The translations under genes and the position numbers were made by a program. A DNA stretch of 29,568 nt from CAYYHA01 sp964471535 (GTDB lineage Bacteria > Myxococcota > Myxococcia > SLRQ01). A model generated the notes under the pieces. The model had not been told where the DNA came from and searched no databases. It was given only the letters and a program-made list of their open reading frames with translations. Below, in pieces: positions 1-7,436 of the stretch (the stretch's first letter is position 1; the number at the start of each line of letters is the position of its first letter). Location of the stretch: positions 1 through 29,568 of the forward strand of contig CAYYHA010000032.1 in NCBI GenBank assembly GCA_964471535.1. Direction: 5' to 3'.

Positions 1-1049
1 CCCCCGGCCTGCACGTGCTCGAAAGCGTACTCGTCCCCCTCCCCCGCCGGGCGCCCGGGCTTCTCCACGAGGAAGAGCGTCAGACCCCGGTGCCCCTCCT
101 CCACCGAACCGGTCCGCGCGAGGAGGACGAAGAGGTCGGCCCGGCCGGCGAAGGTGCACCAGGTCTTCTCGCCGTTGATGAGGTAGCCCCCCTCCACCTT
201 GCGGGCGCTCGCCTTCAGCGCCGCCACGTCGCTGCCCGCGTTGGGCTCGGTCACGGCGACGCTCACGATCTTCTCGCCGCGGGCGAGGGCCGGGAGCCAC
301 CGGCGCTTCTGCGCCTCGGTCCCACCGGCGAGGATGGCCTTGGCGGCGATCTCGGGCCGCGTGATCACCGATCCCCCCGCGCCGAGGGAAGCGCGCGACA
401 GTTCCTCCGTGGCAATGATCAAGGTGAGGTGATCGACGAAGCTGCCGCCGTAGTCCTCGGGGATGGAGATGCCGAAGACGCCGAGCTCGGCCATCTCCTG
501 CAGCAGCGCCTCGGGGATGAGGCGATCGTGCCGGTGGATCTCCTCGGCGAGGGGGGCGATCCGCTCGTCGGCGAAGCGAGCGAAGTGGGTCGCCACGGCT
601 TTGTGCTCCCCGTCGAGGCCGAGGGTTCCCGCGGGCTCGTTGTCGCGCTCGAGGACGCTGCGCCCGAGGGTCGCGACCGCGTCGACTGCGAGCGCCTCGG
701 AGACGAAGCGCCGCGCCGCCCCGTCGAAGCCGGGGGCGCCGGCCAAGAGCCCGTCGGCCTCGCGCCAGCGCCAGGCGGCGAGCGCCGCACAGCTCGTCGC
801 AGCGTAGTGCGCGGCAATGGCCGCCTCGTGGGGGCCGTGGGCTGTGCCCCAGTCGAGCAGCGCCTCGGCCGCCACCTGCTCGGAGAGCCTGCGCGCCAGC
901 TCGAAGGCCTCCGGCTGCACCCCATCGAGCTTCCCCGTGGAGACGCGCCCGCCACCATCCACGCGCCGGGCCAGAGCGCGGGAGGCCGCATCGAGAATCG
1001 CCCGCGCCTGCGCGAGGGCCCCCTTGGCTTCATCCAACCTGCCGGCCAC
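1..1049 (-). CDS. Acyl-CoA dehydrogenase with long N-terminal extension, methylsuccinyl-CoA dehydrogenase-like (partial, C-terminus beyond left edge)
   Basis: FAD-dependent acyl-CoA dehydrogenase, which would oxidise an acyl-CoA at C2-C3 and pass electrons to ETF. About 349 codons are present and the C-terminus lies off the window. From about residue 145 the frame reads as a typical ACAD N-terminal and middle domain: PEDYGG, then VTEPNAGSDVAALK near residue 268, then NGEKTWCTFAG. The first ~145 residues form a helical extension absent from ordinary short-chain ACADs; (2S)-methylsuccinyl-CoA dehydrogenase of the ethylmalonyl-CoA pathway carries such an extension, hence the call. There is no ATG at the start. 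Two tandem GTG codons (1052-1050 and 1049-1047) directly follow the TGA of the upstream gene; the second is chosen because GGAG lies 6 nt before it. It is translationally coupled to the MDR gene. Family certain, substrate inferred. Confidence 0.85.
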   Translation of the reverse strand, partial: MAGRLDEAKGALAQARAILDAASRALARRVDGGGRVSTGKLDGVQPEAFELARRLSEQVAAEALLDWGTAHGPHEAAIAAHYAATSCAALAAWRWREADGLLAGAPGFDGAARRFVSEALAVDAVATLGRSVLERDNEPAGTLGLDGEHKAVATHFARFADERIAPLAEEIHRHDRLIPEALLQEMAELGVFGISIPEDYGGSFVDHLTLIIATEELSRASLGAGGSVITRPEIAAKAILAGGTEAQKRRWLPALARGEKIVSVAVTEPNAGSDVAALKASARKVEGGYLINGEKTWCTFAGRADLFVLLARTGSVEEGHRGLTLFLVEKPGRPAGEGDEYAFEHVQAG

Positions 1050-1052
1050 CAC

Positions 1053-2213
1053 TCACTCCGGGTTGATGGAGAAACACGGATAGTTGCCCACGTTGCCGGC
1101 GGCGTAGTTGGCGGCGAGCTCCGGGATCTCGTCGAAGGTGTAGATGCGTTCGTCCACGGTGGGGATCCAACCGTTGGCCTCCGCGTAGTAGACGGCCTTC
1201 CACCCCTGCGGGTACCGCGCGTAGTGGGTGTGGATGTGCTGGTGCCGCTCGATGCACTCGATCGCGCGAATCGTCTGCAGCTTCATGCCCTCCTTCCATC
1301 CCGCCGTGGTGACCACGCCTTCCCGGGAGAGCGCCTTGAGGGTGGGCCGCCACACGGGGCCGCCGACGTAGTCGATGAAGATCTGCACCATGCGCCCCTT
1401 CGTGCGGCGGCGCACCTCCTCGAGGAAGGCCGACTCCGCTTCGAGGTAGCGGCGCTTGTACTCCGGGTCGCTGCGGTAGCGCTCGGGGTCATAGGCCAGC
1501 TCCCCGAAGGTGCGCCGGTCGATGGCGGTGATCCCGGCGGCGCGGATCTCCTCGAGGCGCCGGTCGCTGCCCGAGAGGCCCACCGCACGGGCGCCGTGGC
1601 GCCGGGCGAGATCCAGCTCCGCCAGCGTCACGCCGCCGCCCCAGCCCCAGACGTGGGGGCTGGCCATCTCGTCCCAGCTCACGAGCAGGCGGAAGGTGCC
1701 TTGCGCCAGCTCCCAGTTGGACCAGGCCGTGATGTAGCGGAGGGAGAAGGCGGCCCACTGCGGGAGACTGTGCCGCGTGTCCTCCGGCACCGGGATGAGC
1801 TGGCGCTCCTTCACCTTCATCTGGGTGGCGAGGACACCCATGGTCCCCGGGGCGTCGTAGGCGAGGATCTTCTTCGGGTAGCCCCACTCGTCCTCGACGC
1901 CGGTGCAGAAGATGATCGCGTGGCGGCCGGGCTCCACGCTGCGGACCTTCTTGCCCACCCGCACCACGCGCACCACCCCGGCGTTGCCGATGACCACCTT
2001 CTCCTCTCCCCGCTGCCGGCAGATGTCCACCGGCTTGCGCTCGAGGGCGTGGCCCATGTTCCCCTCCCAACACCCGTAGAGGGGCTCGCAGAGGACCTCG
2101 TCCTCGGTGATGTCAGGGAACTCGTAGGTCTCCCGCTTCAGCTCGGCGGGCGTCGGGTTCTTCGGGTCCTCCCCTGCGTAGAGGACCCAGGCATCGGCCT
2201 TGAGGGTGGACAT
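1053..2213 (-). CDS. MDR-superfamily (zinc-type alcohol dehydrogenase-like) oxidoreductase, possibly crotonyl-CoA carboxylase/reductase-like
   Basis: 386-residue medium-chain dehydrogenase/reductase. A GroES-like N-terminal half is followed by a Rossmann nucleotide-binding segment, WGWGGGVTLAELDLARRHGA, with an acceptor region LSGSDRRLEEIRAAG. The classical structural-zinc Cys cluster is not apparent. The block IFIDYVGGPVWRPTLKALSR and a C-terminal EIPELAANYAAGNVGNYP segment align by eye with the layout of crotonyl-CoA carboxylase/reductases, but the catalytic carboxylase residues could not be placed with confidence. The start at 2213 is set by a strong ribosome site (GGAAGGAG, 7 nt upstream); an upstream in-frame start would add nine residues. 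It forms an operon with the downstream acyl-CoA dehydrogenase, whose GTG abuts this stop, so both probably act on the same acyl-CoA route. Superfamily sure, reaction open. Confidence 0.75.
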   Translation of the reverse strand: MSTLKADAWVLYAGEDPKNPTPAELKRETYEFPDITEDEVLCEPLYGCWEGNMGHALERKPVDICRQRGEEKVVIGNAGVVRVVRVGKKVRSVEPGRHAIIFCTGVEDEWGYPKKILAYDAPGTMGVLATQMKVKERQLIPVPEDTRHSLPQWAAFSLRYITAWSNWELAQGTFRLLVSWDEMASPHVWGWGGGVTLAELDLARRHGARAVGLSGSDRRLEEIRAAGITAIDRRTFGELAYDPERYRSDPEYKRRYLEAESAFLEEVRRRTKGRMVQIFIDYVGGPVWRPTLKALSREGVVTTAGWKEGMKLQTIRAIECIERHQHIHTHYARYPQGWKAVYYAEANGWIPTVDERIYTFDEIPELAANYAAGNVGNYPCFSINPE

Positions 2214-2258
2214 GGCAACGCTCCTTCCTGTGTGTGACACCGGCGATCACGATGCGCT

Positions 2259-2308
2259 GCGTCAAGCGCAGGAAGACGCTACGGGGTCGTGGCGCACCGC
2301 GTCAAGCG
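2259..2308. repeat. Two copies of GCGTCAAGCG 40 bp apart in the promoter region
   Basis: GCGTCAAGCG occurs at 2259-2268 and 2299-2308, exactly 40 bp apart, upstream of the minus-strand MDR/acyl-CoA dehydrogenase pair. Each copy is embedded in a short dyad (GCGCT...AGCGC around the first, CCGC...GCGG around the second). On the minus strand each reads CGCTTGACGC, so one could also serve as a -35 element, but no good -10 box is seen at 17 bp. Possible operator; inference only. Confidence 0.3.
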
Positions 2309-2358
2309 GTGGCTGGGGCCGGGCCTCGGTGCGGGCAGGGATGCCCGGCGACGCCGAC

Positions 2359-2377
2359 CCGCCGGGGACCCCGGCGG
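2359..2377 (-). terminator. GC-rich perfect hairpin downstream of the lipoprotein gene
   Basis: CCGCCGGG, a 3-nt loop and CCCGGCGG form a perfect 8-bp stem about 30 nt beyond the stop of the minus-strand lipoprotein gene. No T-tract follows, so it is a weak or factor-assisted terminator candidate at best. Confidence 0.35.
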
Positions 2378-2406
2378 ACGGCGCGATCGCACCGCACGCA
2401 GAGCGA

Positions 2407-2910
2407 TCAGCGTGGGCCCGTGGCGTCTCCCCCGGCGGGCCCGGGGAGGTCCTCCTCGGAGATGCGCACCACGCGCCAGGCCCCACCCACCTTGGCCAGC
2501 TCGAGGGTGACCCGCTTGTGGAGGGTGATCGCCCCGGCGTCCACCCGCAGGGCGTAGACGTGGTGGGCTCCTTCGCCCTCGAGGTGCTCGTAGTAGACCT
2601 GCCGGGCCGCCCGGCTCGCCTGGTAGCCCCCGGCCCGCGCCCCTTGGGCGAGGCGCAGCTCCTCGAGCACCTTCTCTCGTGCCTCCCCGGCGGTCGCCTT
2701 CACTGAAGCTTCTTGGTCGGCCTCCACGTAGTGCTTGTCGACGAACCAGTCGGCGACCCGCCGCGCGGGCCCGTCGGGCGCTACGGCAGCCTCGCCGCGG
2801 GCGCTACGGCAGCCGATCGAGGTGAAGCCGAGCGCCACCAGGAGAAGAACGAAGCCGGCAGACCGGCGAGTTCGGGACACCTGGGGCCTCCGGGGTCGGA
2901 CCGGTTGCAT
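2407..2910 (-). CDS. Small putative lipoprotein of unknown function
   Basis: 167-residue protein with an Arg-rich N-terminus, a hydrophobic segment at about residues 18-30 and a Cys at residue 34 (TSIGC), suggesting a lipoprotein signal, although -3 Ser and -2 Ile fit the lipobox poorly. The mature part is short, mixed helix/strand and ends in a VGGAWRVVRISEEDL-type stretch, like the beta-strand end of NTF2-like or DUF-type small domains; no family is recognised. Start 2910 is preferred: AGGTGG lies 6 nt upstream, and the gene begins 10 nt after the aldehyde dehydrogenase stop, so the two are probably co-transcribed and coupled. An upstream in-frame start at 2943 would overlap the neighbour. 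The function cannot be read from the sequence. Confidence 0.7.
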   Translation of the reverse strand: MQPVRPRRPQVSRTRRSAGFVLLLVALGFTSIGCRSARGEAAVAPDGPARRVADWFVDKHYVEADQEASVKATAGEAREKVLEELRLAQGARAGGYQASRAARQVYYEHLEGEGAHHVYALRVDAGAITLHKRVTLELAKVGGAWRVVRISEEDLPGPAGGDATGPR

Positions 2911-2920
2911 CGTCACCACC

Positions 2921-4354
2921 TCATGCCCCCGTTGCCCCGGCACCGGGCCGCATCACCAAAAGGCGGATCTCGCTCATCGCCTCGATGGCATAGCGGAGGC
3001 CCTCGCGGCCGAGGCCGCTCTTCTTCACGCCACCGTAGGGCATGGGATCGACTCGGAAGGTGGGGGCATCGTCGTGGATGACGCCGCCCACCTCCAGCGC
3101 CTCGAAGGCGTGCCACAAGCGGCCCACGTCGCGGGTGAAGACGCCCGCTTGCAGCCCGTACTCGCTCGCGTTCACGCGGCGTAGGGCCTCCTCGAAGCGC
3201 TCGTAGGGATAGACGACCACCACCGGCCCGAAGACCTCGTCGCAGGCGAGCGGCTGCGTCTCGGGCACGTCGGTCCACACCGACGGGGTGAGGACGCGGC
3301 CGTCTCGCACCCCGCCGCAGCGGCGTCTTCCGCCCGCCGCCTCCGCCTGCGCCATCCACGCCATCACCCGCTCCACGTCGCGATCAGCGCGCAGCGGGCC
3401 CACGACGGTCTCCTCGTCGCGGGGATCGCCCACCCCAAGGGCCTGCGTACGCGCGACGAGGGCCTCGACGAAGCGCTCGTAAACGGGTGCATGCACGTAG
3501 ATGCGCTGCACCGAGATGCAGACCTGCCCCGCGTGGGCAAAGGCGCCCAGGGCACAGCGCTCGGCGGCCAGCTCGAGATCGGCGTCCGAGTGCACCACCG
3601 CCGCCGCATTGCCTCCTAGCTCCAGCAGGACGCGCTTTCGCCCTGCCTTCGCCTTGAGCGACCACCCCACCGCCGCACTGCCGGTGAAGGAGAGGACGGC
3701 GGGTCGCGGATCCTCGACCAGGGGCCGCGCATCTTCGACCTCGCACGGCACCACGTTCACGCCCCCCGCTGGCACGTCGAGCCCGGAGACGATCTCGGCG
3801 AGCATCAGGCTGCACAGCGGCGTCTCGTCCGGCGGTTTCAGCACCAGGGGACAGCCGGCGGCGAGCGCGGGCGCCATCTTGTGAGCGACGAGGTTGAGCG
3901 GGAAGTTGAAGGGGGTAATCGCGGTGACCACCCCGGCAGGAACGCGTCGCGCAATCCCGATCCGCCCCGATCCATTCTTCGCCGCATCGAGGGGGAGAAC
4001 CTCGCCGGCCAGGGTCCGCACCTCCGCTGCGGCAAAGGTGAAGGTCTCGATCGCACGGGCCACCTCACCCCGAGCGAAGCGCACCGGCTTTCCCCCCTCG
4101 GCAACCAGCGTGTCGATGAAGTCTGCCTCTCGCTCTCGGATCCCCCTTGCGATCGCCTCGAGCCAGGCCGCCCGTTCGAAGGCGGTGCTTCGCGCCAGAT
4201 CCGGTCGCGCGTTGGAGGCGGCGGCCAGCGCGGCCTCGATCTCCTGTGCACCAGCGAGGGCCACGCTGCCTACGATGCGATCGTCCCATGGCGATCGCAC
4301 CTCTCGCTCGCCCGATCCGGGCACCCACGTTCCACCAACGTAGAGTTGCTTCAT
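2921..4354 (-). CDS. NAD(P)-dependent aldehyde dehydrogenase
   Basis: 477-residue member of the aldehyde dehydrogenase superfamily, oxidising an aldehyde to a carboxylate with NAD(P)+ in the cytoplasm. Seen directly: the cofactor-binding PFNFPLNLVAHKMAPALAAG with LKPPDETP, SFTGSAAVG, the general base Glu245 in LELGGN, the catalytic Cys279 in GQVCISVQR, and the C-terminal PYGGVKKSGLGREG. The HDDAPTFRVDPMPYGG ending is typical of the lactaldehyde / glyceraldehyde-3-phosphate / semialdehyde dehydrogenase group, but the substrate is not determined. The open frame extends 40 codons upstream, but the residues before MKQLYVGGTW look non-coding and the family begins there, so 4354 is used; its ribosome site is weak. 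It is followed at 10 nt by the small lipoprotein gene. Confidence 0.93.
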   Translation of the reverse strand: MKQLYVGGTWVPGSGEREVRSPWDDRIVGSVALAGAQEIEAALAAASNARPDLARSTAFERAAWLEAIARGIREREADFIDTLVAEGGKPVRFARGEVARAIETFTFAAAEVRTLAGEVLPLDAAKNGSGRIGIARRVPAGVVTAITPFNFPLNLVAHKMAPALAAGCPLVLKPPDETPLCSLMLAEIVSGLDVPAGGVNVVPCEVEDARPLVEDPRPAVLSFTGSAAVGWSLKAKAGRKRVLLELGGNAAAVVHSDADLELAAERCALGAFAHAGQVCISVQRIYVHAPVYERFVEALVARTQALGVGDPRDEETVVGPLRADRDVERVMAWMAQAEAAGGRRRCGGVRDGRVLTPSVWTDVPETQPLACDEVFGPVVVVYPYERFEEALRRVNASEYGLQAGVFTRDVGRLWHAFEALEVGGVIHDDAPTFRVDPMPYGGVKKSGLGREGLRYAIEAMSEIRLLVMRPGAGATGA

Positions 4355-4449
4355 GGACGCAACCAAAGCGCGTTCCGGGCGCGCTGACCACCGGGCGTGC
4401 CGGCTGTCAGGGTTCCACCCGCCCCCCGCCTTGCGGGCGCAACGCAGTA

Positions 4450-4488
4450 AAGAAAAAGGAAAGGGGCCCCGCACCGAGCGGGACCCCT
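4450..4488 (-). terminator. Rho-independent terminator of the HU gene
   Basis: Read on the minus strand, an 11-bp stem (AGGGGTCCCGC / GCGGGGCCCCT, one G-T pair, 5-nt loop; arms 4478-4488 and 4462-4472) is followed by TTTCCTTTTTCT. It lies 30 nt beyond the HU stop, so HU is probably transcribed alone and separated from the aldehyde dehydrogenase gene. Confidence 0.85.
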
Positions 4489-4517
4489 CGAAAGATCGGC
4501 TGCCGCCGAAGAAGGGA

Positions 4518-4817
4518 CTACTTCTTCTTCAGGGTGCCGGTGGCCTCCTTGAAGGCCTTCGAAGCCCGGAAGGCCACCTTCTTCGAGGCCTTGATCCGGA
4601 TCTTCTCACCGGTCTGCGGGTTGCGGCCCCAGCGCGCCGGGCGGCTGCGAACGGTGAAGATGCCGAGGCCCGGCACGTTCACCTTGTCCTTCTTCGCGTT
4701 CTTGGCGATGTACTTCACCAGATCGTCGAGCAGGGCCACGGCCTCCTTCTTGGTGGCACCCTCGAAGCGCTTCTGAACGAGTTCCGCGAAGTCCTTCTTG
4801 AACTGAGCCTGAGTCAT
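4518..4817 (-). CDS. HU-family nucleoid-associated DNA-binding protein
   Basis: 99-residue histone-like HU/IHF-family protein, which binds and bends DNA as a dimer on the nucleoid. Full family length. The N-terminal helices (MTQAQFKKDFAELV... VALLDDLVKYIAKNA) lead into VNVPGLGIFTVRSRPAR and the DNA-binding beta-arm with NPQTGEKIRIKASKKVAF. The C-terminus is Lys-rich. The first ~45 residues are close to other delta-type HU copies, and several HU paralogues per genome are usual in this group. Start: ATG at 4817 with GGGGAG 8 nt upstream. It is a single-gene unit with its own promoter (5012-5041) and terminator (4450-4488). Confidence 0.95.
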   Translation of the reverse strand: MTQAQFKKDFAELVQKRFEGATKKEAVALLDDLVKYIAKNAKKDKVNVPGLGIFTVRSRPARWGRNPQTGEKIRIKASKKVAFRASKAFKEATGTLKKK

Positions 4818-5138
4818 TCGACGTTTCTCCCCACGAATAGGCCTCGAATAGGCGTAGTGGTTGGTTTGGTTGGTTGCTTCCTGCAGTGATCAGCATGCAT
4901 TCGGCTGGCGTGCACCCAGGCGACGCCAGCACCCGACCCACCGAAGCGATCGATCACCGCCGACTGCTCCGAGCCGACCGATCCCGATCGAAGGCGCGAT
5001 CGAGCGGCGCGTTTAGATCACACGCGGATCGAATGCGTCAAGGGGTTTTCACCCCCAGTTTCACCGGCCGATCGCATCCCCACCCTTCTCTCACCCTTGC
5101 GAAACGCGAACCACAGTGCTAGCCGCCCGGAGCACCCG
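4818..5138. other. Intergenic region between divergent HU and ygfZ: long HU leader with short repeats
   Basis: A 321-bp gap. It holds the HU promoter and, if that promoter is used, an HU leader of about 190 nt. The leader includes two copies of CGAATAGGC (4834-4842 and 4845-4853) just upstream of the HU ribosome site and a run of GGTT units (4859-4877; CCAA on the HU strand). AT-richer than its surroundings near 5011-5045. No gene is seen in it, and no clear promoter for ygfZ. Confidence 0.5.
5012..5041 (-). promoter_or_regulatory. Sigma-70-type promoter for HU
   Basis: On the minus strand, TTGACG (5041-5036; 5 of 6 to consensus), an 18-bp spacer and TCTAAA (5017-5012; 4 of 6). It is the best promoter-like pair in the gap and points at HU. 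Confidence 0.55.
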
Positions 5139-6050
5139 ATGATCGCCACCTTCCACGCACCGCTCGAGTGGATTCAATGGGCCGCTGCGACGGGCCCCGA
5201 TCGCGCCCGTTTCCTCCACGCGATGGTCTCCAACTCGGTCCTCGGCGTGGACGCAGGCGAGGGAAACTACGCCGTCCTCCTCACCGCAAAGGGCAAGATG
5301 GTCGCCGACCTCCACCTCCTCGTCACCGAGGAGGAGATCCTTTTGGGTCTTCCCCCGCAGGTGAGGGGGAGGGCGCTCGAGATGCTCGACCGCTACGTGG
5401 TGGCCGACGACGTCGCCTTCGAGCTGCGCCCCTTTCGCACACGCACCGTGGTGGGAGGCGATCCCGAAGCCCTCTTTCCTGATCTCCCCGAAGGTGACCA
5501 CCGACATCGGACGATCGAGGTCGGAGGTCAACGGGTGCGGGCCGCACGCCTCTCTTGGAGCCGCCAGCCGTCGGTGGAACTGCTCGTCCCGCCGGAAGCG
5601 GAAGAGGCGGTGTGCGCCGGACTCGAGGCCTCCGGGATCGCAGCCGGCGATGCGGAAGCGGTGGAGCGCCTGCGCATCGAATCGGGTACGCCGCGGTGGG
5701 GCGCGGAACTCGACGAGAACACCATCCCTCTCGAAGCCGGTCTCGAGCACGCACTCGATCGGCTGAAGGGCTGCTACATCGGACAGGAGACCATCGTCCG
5801 CGTGCTCACCCGGGGGCACGTCAACTGGCATATCCGCGGGCTTCGCATCGAAGGTGACACGCCGCCGCCGCGGGGCACGGAGGTGCTCGACGGGGAGGGA
5901 ACCGTGCGCGGCGAGATCAGAAGCGCGGTCGCCTCACCGACCTTCGGCGTCATCGCACTCGCGCGCCTGCGCCGCGAGGTGGCGGATGCGGGAAGCGAGC
6001 TTTGGGTCTCCGGCCACCGCGCCGTCGTCGTCGAGGGCCCCTTTTCATGA
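5139..6050 (+). CDS. ygfZ: YgfZ/GcvT-family folate-binding protein
   Basis: 303-residue member of the YgfZ family, aminomethyltransferase-fold proteins that act with tetrahydrofolate in maintenance or assembly of Fe-S enzymes. The diagnostic KGCYIGQE motif is present, with Cys212 as its conserved Cys. It is preceded by the GcvT-like FLHAMVSN and a KGKMVADLHLL segment, and the C-terminal barrel has a FGVIALARLRREVADAG stretch. ATG 5139 is preferred, with GGAG 8 nt upstream; an upstream TTG at 5097 would add 14 residues without a ribosome site. It converges with queG, and the two coding regions overlap by 6 bp, so any terminator must lie inside a gene. Nearby Fe-S genes (queG, an A-type carrier) fit its role loosely. 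Confidence 0.92.
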   Translation: MIATFHAPLEWIQWAAATGPDRARFLHAMVSNSVLGVDAGEGNYAVLLTAKGKMVADLHLLVTEEEILLGLPPQVRGRALEMLDRYVVADDVAFELRPFRTRTVVGGDPEALFPDLPEGDHRHRTIEVGGQRVRAARLSWSRQPSVELLVPPEAEEAVCAGLEASGIAAGDAEAVERLRIESGTPRWGAELDENTIPLEAGLEHALDRLKGCYIGQETIVRVLTRGHVNWHIRGLRIEGDTPPPRGTEVLDGEGTVRGEIRSAVASPTFGVIALARLRREVADAGSELWVSGHRAVVVEGPFS

Positions 6051-7004
6051 ATTCTCCCCACCGGTGCGCCGAGACGCCGTCTCCAGGATCGAAAGGGCGT
6101 AGCGCGCGCTCCGGGCGAGCCCCTCGCGGCCGGGGCGACGCAGCGCGGTGCCCCGGGTGAGGCGGTCGAAGGCCTCGGGCGAGAGGTCGGCCCAGGTGCG
6201 GGCGGGCGTGGCCATCACCTCGGGGCGGGGAGCGAAGTCCTCGATCTCCGTGGGCTCCGCGAACTTCCGGGACCAGGGACAGACGTCCTGGCAGAGATCG
6301 CAGCCGAAGATCCAGCCCTCGCTGTGCTCTACGATGTCCTCCGGCCACGGATCGGCGTGCTCGATGGTGTGGTAGGACAGGCAACGGCGCGCATCCACCG
6401 AGCGGTCGGGCCGGATGGCCGACGTGGGACAGGCGGGAAGACAGGCCTCACAGCTGCCGCAGAAGTCGGCGTGGGGCGGGTCCGGCTCGAGTTCGAGCGT
6501 GGTGAGCAGGGTGGCGAGGAAGACCCATGACCCGAAACGTCGCGTGATCAGATTCCCGTTCTTCCCCACCCAGCCGAGGCCTGCCTTCTGCGCCCAGTAC
6601 TTCTCCAGGATGGGCACCGCATCGACGCCGCCCCAGTGCTGGGCCTCGGGGAAGTGCCGCTCGAGGGCTCGGCGCAGCCGCCGCAGCCGCCCACCGAGCA
6701 CCTTGTGGTAGTCGCGCCCCCACGCATACCGGGAGATTCGGGCGCCGTCGGGCAGGCGCGTCTCGCCGGGCCGGTAGTAATTGATCGCCAGGGCGATGAC
6801 GCTCCGTACCCCCGGGAGCAGCTGCCGCGGGTCGAGCCGAGCGCCCCGCCCGCGCGCCATATAGGCCATGCCGGCGGCGTCCCCTCGGGCCAGCCAGGCG
6901 TCGTACCACTCGCCTGGCACCGGATGCGCGCGGGCGAAGCCTACCAGGTGGAAGCCCGCCTCATGGGCGAGCCGCCGGACGCGCGCGGTGGCTCCTTCGC
7001 TCAG
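6045..7004 (-). CDS. queG: Epoxyqueuosine reductase QueG (short form)
   Basis: About 319 residues. QueG reduces epoxyqueuosine to queuosine in tRNA using cobalamin and two [4Fe-4S] clusters. The cluster ligands are clear: CGSCEACLPACP (Cys182, 185, 188, 192) and FGCDLCQDVCPW (Cys235, 238, 242), with CLSYHTIE between them. The upstream part has SVIALAINYY, ISRYAWGRDYH and GWVGKNGNLI, all typical. Shorter than the ~380-residue E. coli form because the C-terminal HEAT-repeat part is missing. There is no ATG, GTG or TTG before the conserved N-terminus; the proposed start is CTG at 7004-7002, overlapping the upstream stop, with AGGAGG 10 nt before it. The next ATG would remove the conserved start. 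Coupled to the 123-residue gene upstream. Confidence 0.9.
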   Translation of the reverse strand: MSEGATARVRRLAHEAGFHLVGFARAHPVPGEWYDAWLARGDAAGMAYMARGRGARLDPRQLLPGVRSVIALAINYYRPGETRLPDGARISRYAWGRDYHKVLGGRLRRLRRALERHFPEAQHWGGVDAVPILEKYWAQKAGLGWVGKNGNLITRRFGSWVFLATLLTTLELEPDPPHADFCGSCEACLPACPTSAIRPDRSVDARRCLSYHTIEHADPWPEDIVEHSEGWIFGCDLCQDVCPWSRKFAEPTEIEDFAPRPEVMATPARTWADLSPEAFDRLTRGTALRRPGREGLARSARYALSILETASRRTGGENS

Positions 7005-7372
7005 GAGCCTGCTGCCTCCTTTTCGGGACGCGCGGCCGCCTCCGAGCCCTCTCCCTCCGTGGCGCCACCGGCGCCGGCGGGCGAAGGCGCGGCTGCCGCC
7101 TCGGGGGCGTCTTCCTTCTTCTCTTCGTGGGGTTCGAGCACGTAGCGATCGATGAGACCGTCCTTCTCCATGCGGCGCAGGGCGGCCCGCATGGCCGCCT
7201 CCGGCGACTCGGCGTGGATCTTGTAGCGCAGGAGCACCGGCCGGCGCGCGCCCAGGTTCACCGTGGCCCGGCGGGCGACCAGGTTGTCGAGCACCGAGAC
7301 GGCGTAGTTGTGCTCGATGACCTTGTTGACACGCACGTCGTACTCGATCCCTTTGATGAAGACCTTCGCCAT
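7001..7372 (-). CDS. Small unknown protein with acidic, Ala/Pro-rich tail
   Basis: 123 residues, no family recognised. Residues 1-80 look folded: a strand-rich start (MAKVFIKGIEYDVRVNKVIE) followed by two amphipathic helices (AESPEAAMRAALRRMEKDG) and IDRYVLEPHEEK. Residues 80-123 are low-complexity Ala/Pro/Glu/Gly and probably disordered. No signal peptide or membrane segment, so presumably cytoplasmic. The start at 7372 has no clear ribosome site. Its stop overlaps the proposed start of queG, so the two are likely co-translated. It is divergent from the serine acetyltransferase gene, with only about 65 bp between. Confidence 0.65.
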   Translation of the reverse strand: MAKVFIKGIEYDVRVNKVIEHNYAVSVLDNLVARRATVNLGARRPVLLRYKIHAESPEAAMRAALRRMEKDGLIDRYVLEPHEEKKEDAPEAAAAPSPAGAGGATEGEGSEAAARPEKEAAGS

Positions 7373-7436
7373 GGCGGGGGCGTTCTAGCATTATTTGATG
7401 CGCCTGCGCCAGGGTCCTATGCTCGGGGGCGCTCCC

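Noticed and set aside
15..2237. A 740-codon open frame on the plus strand.
   Set aside because: It is the antisense of the MDR and acyl-CoA dehydrogenase genes, whose proteins show clear family motifs. The plus-strand translation is Gly/Ala/Arg/Leu-rich without a recognisable domain, as expected in GC-rich DNA.
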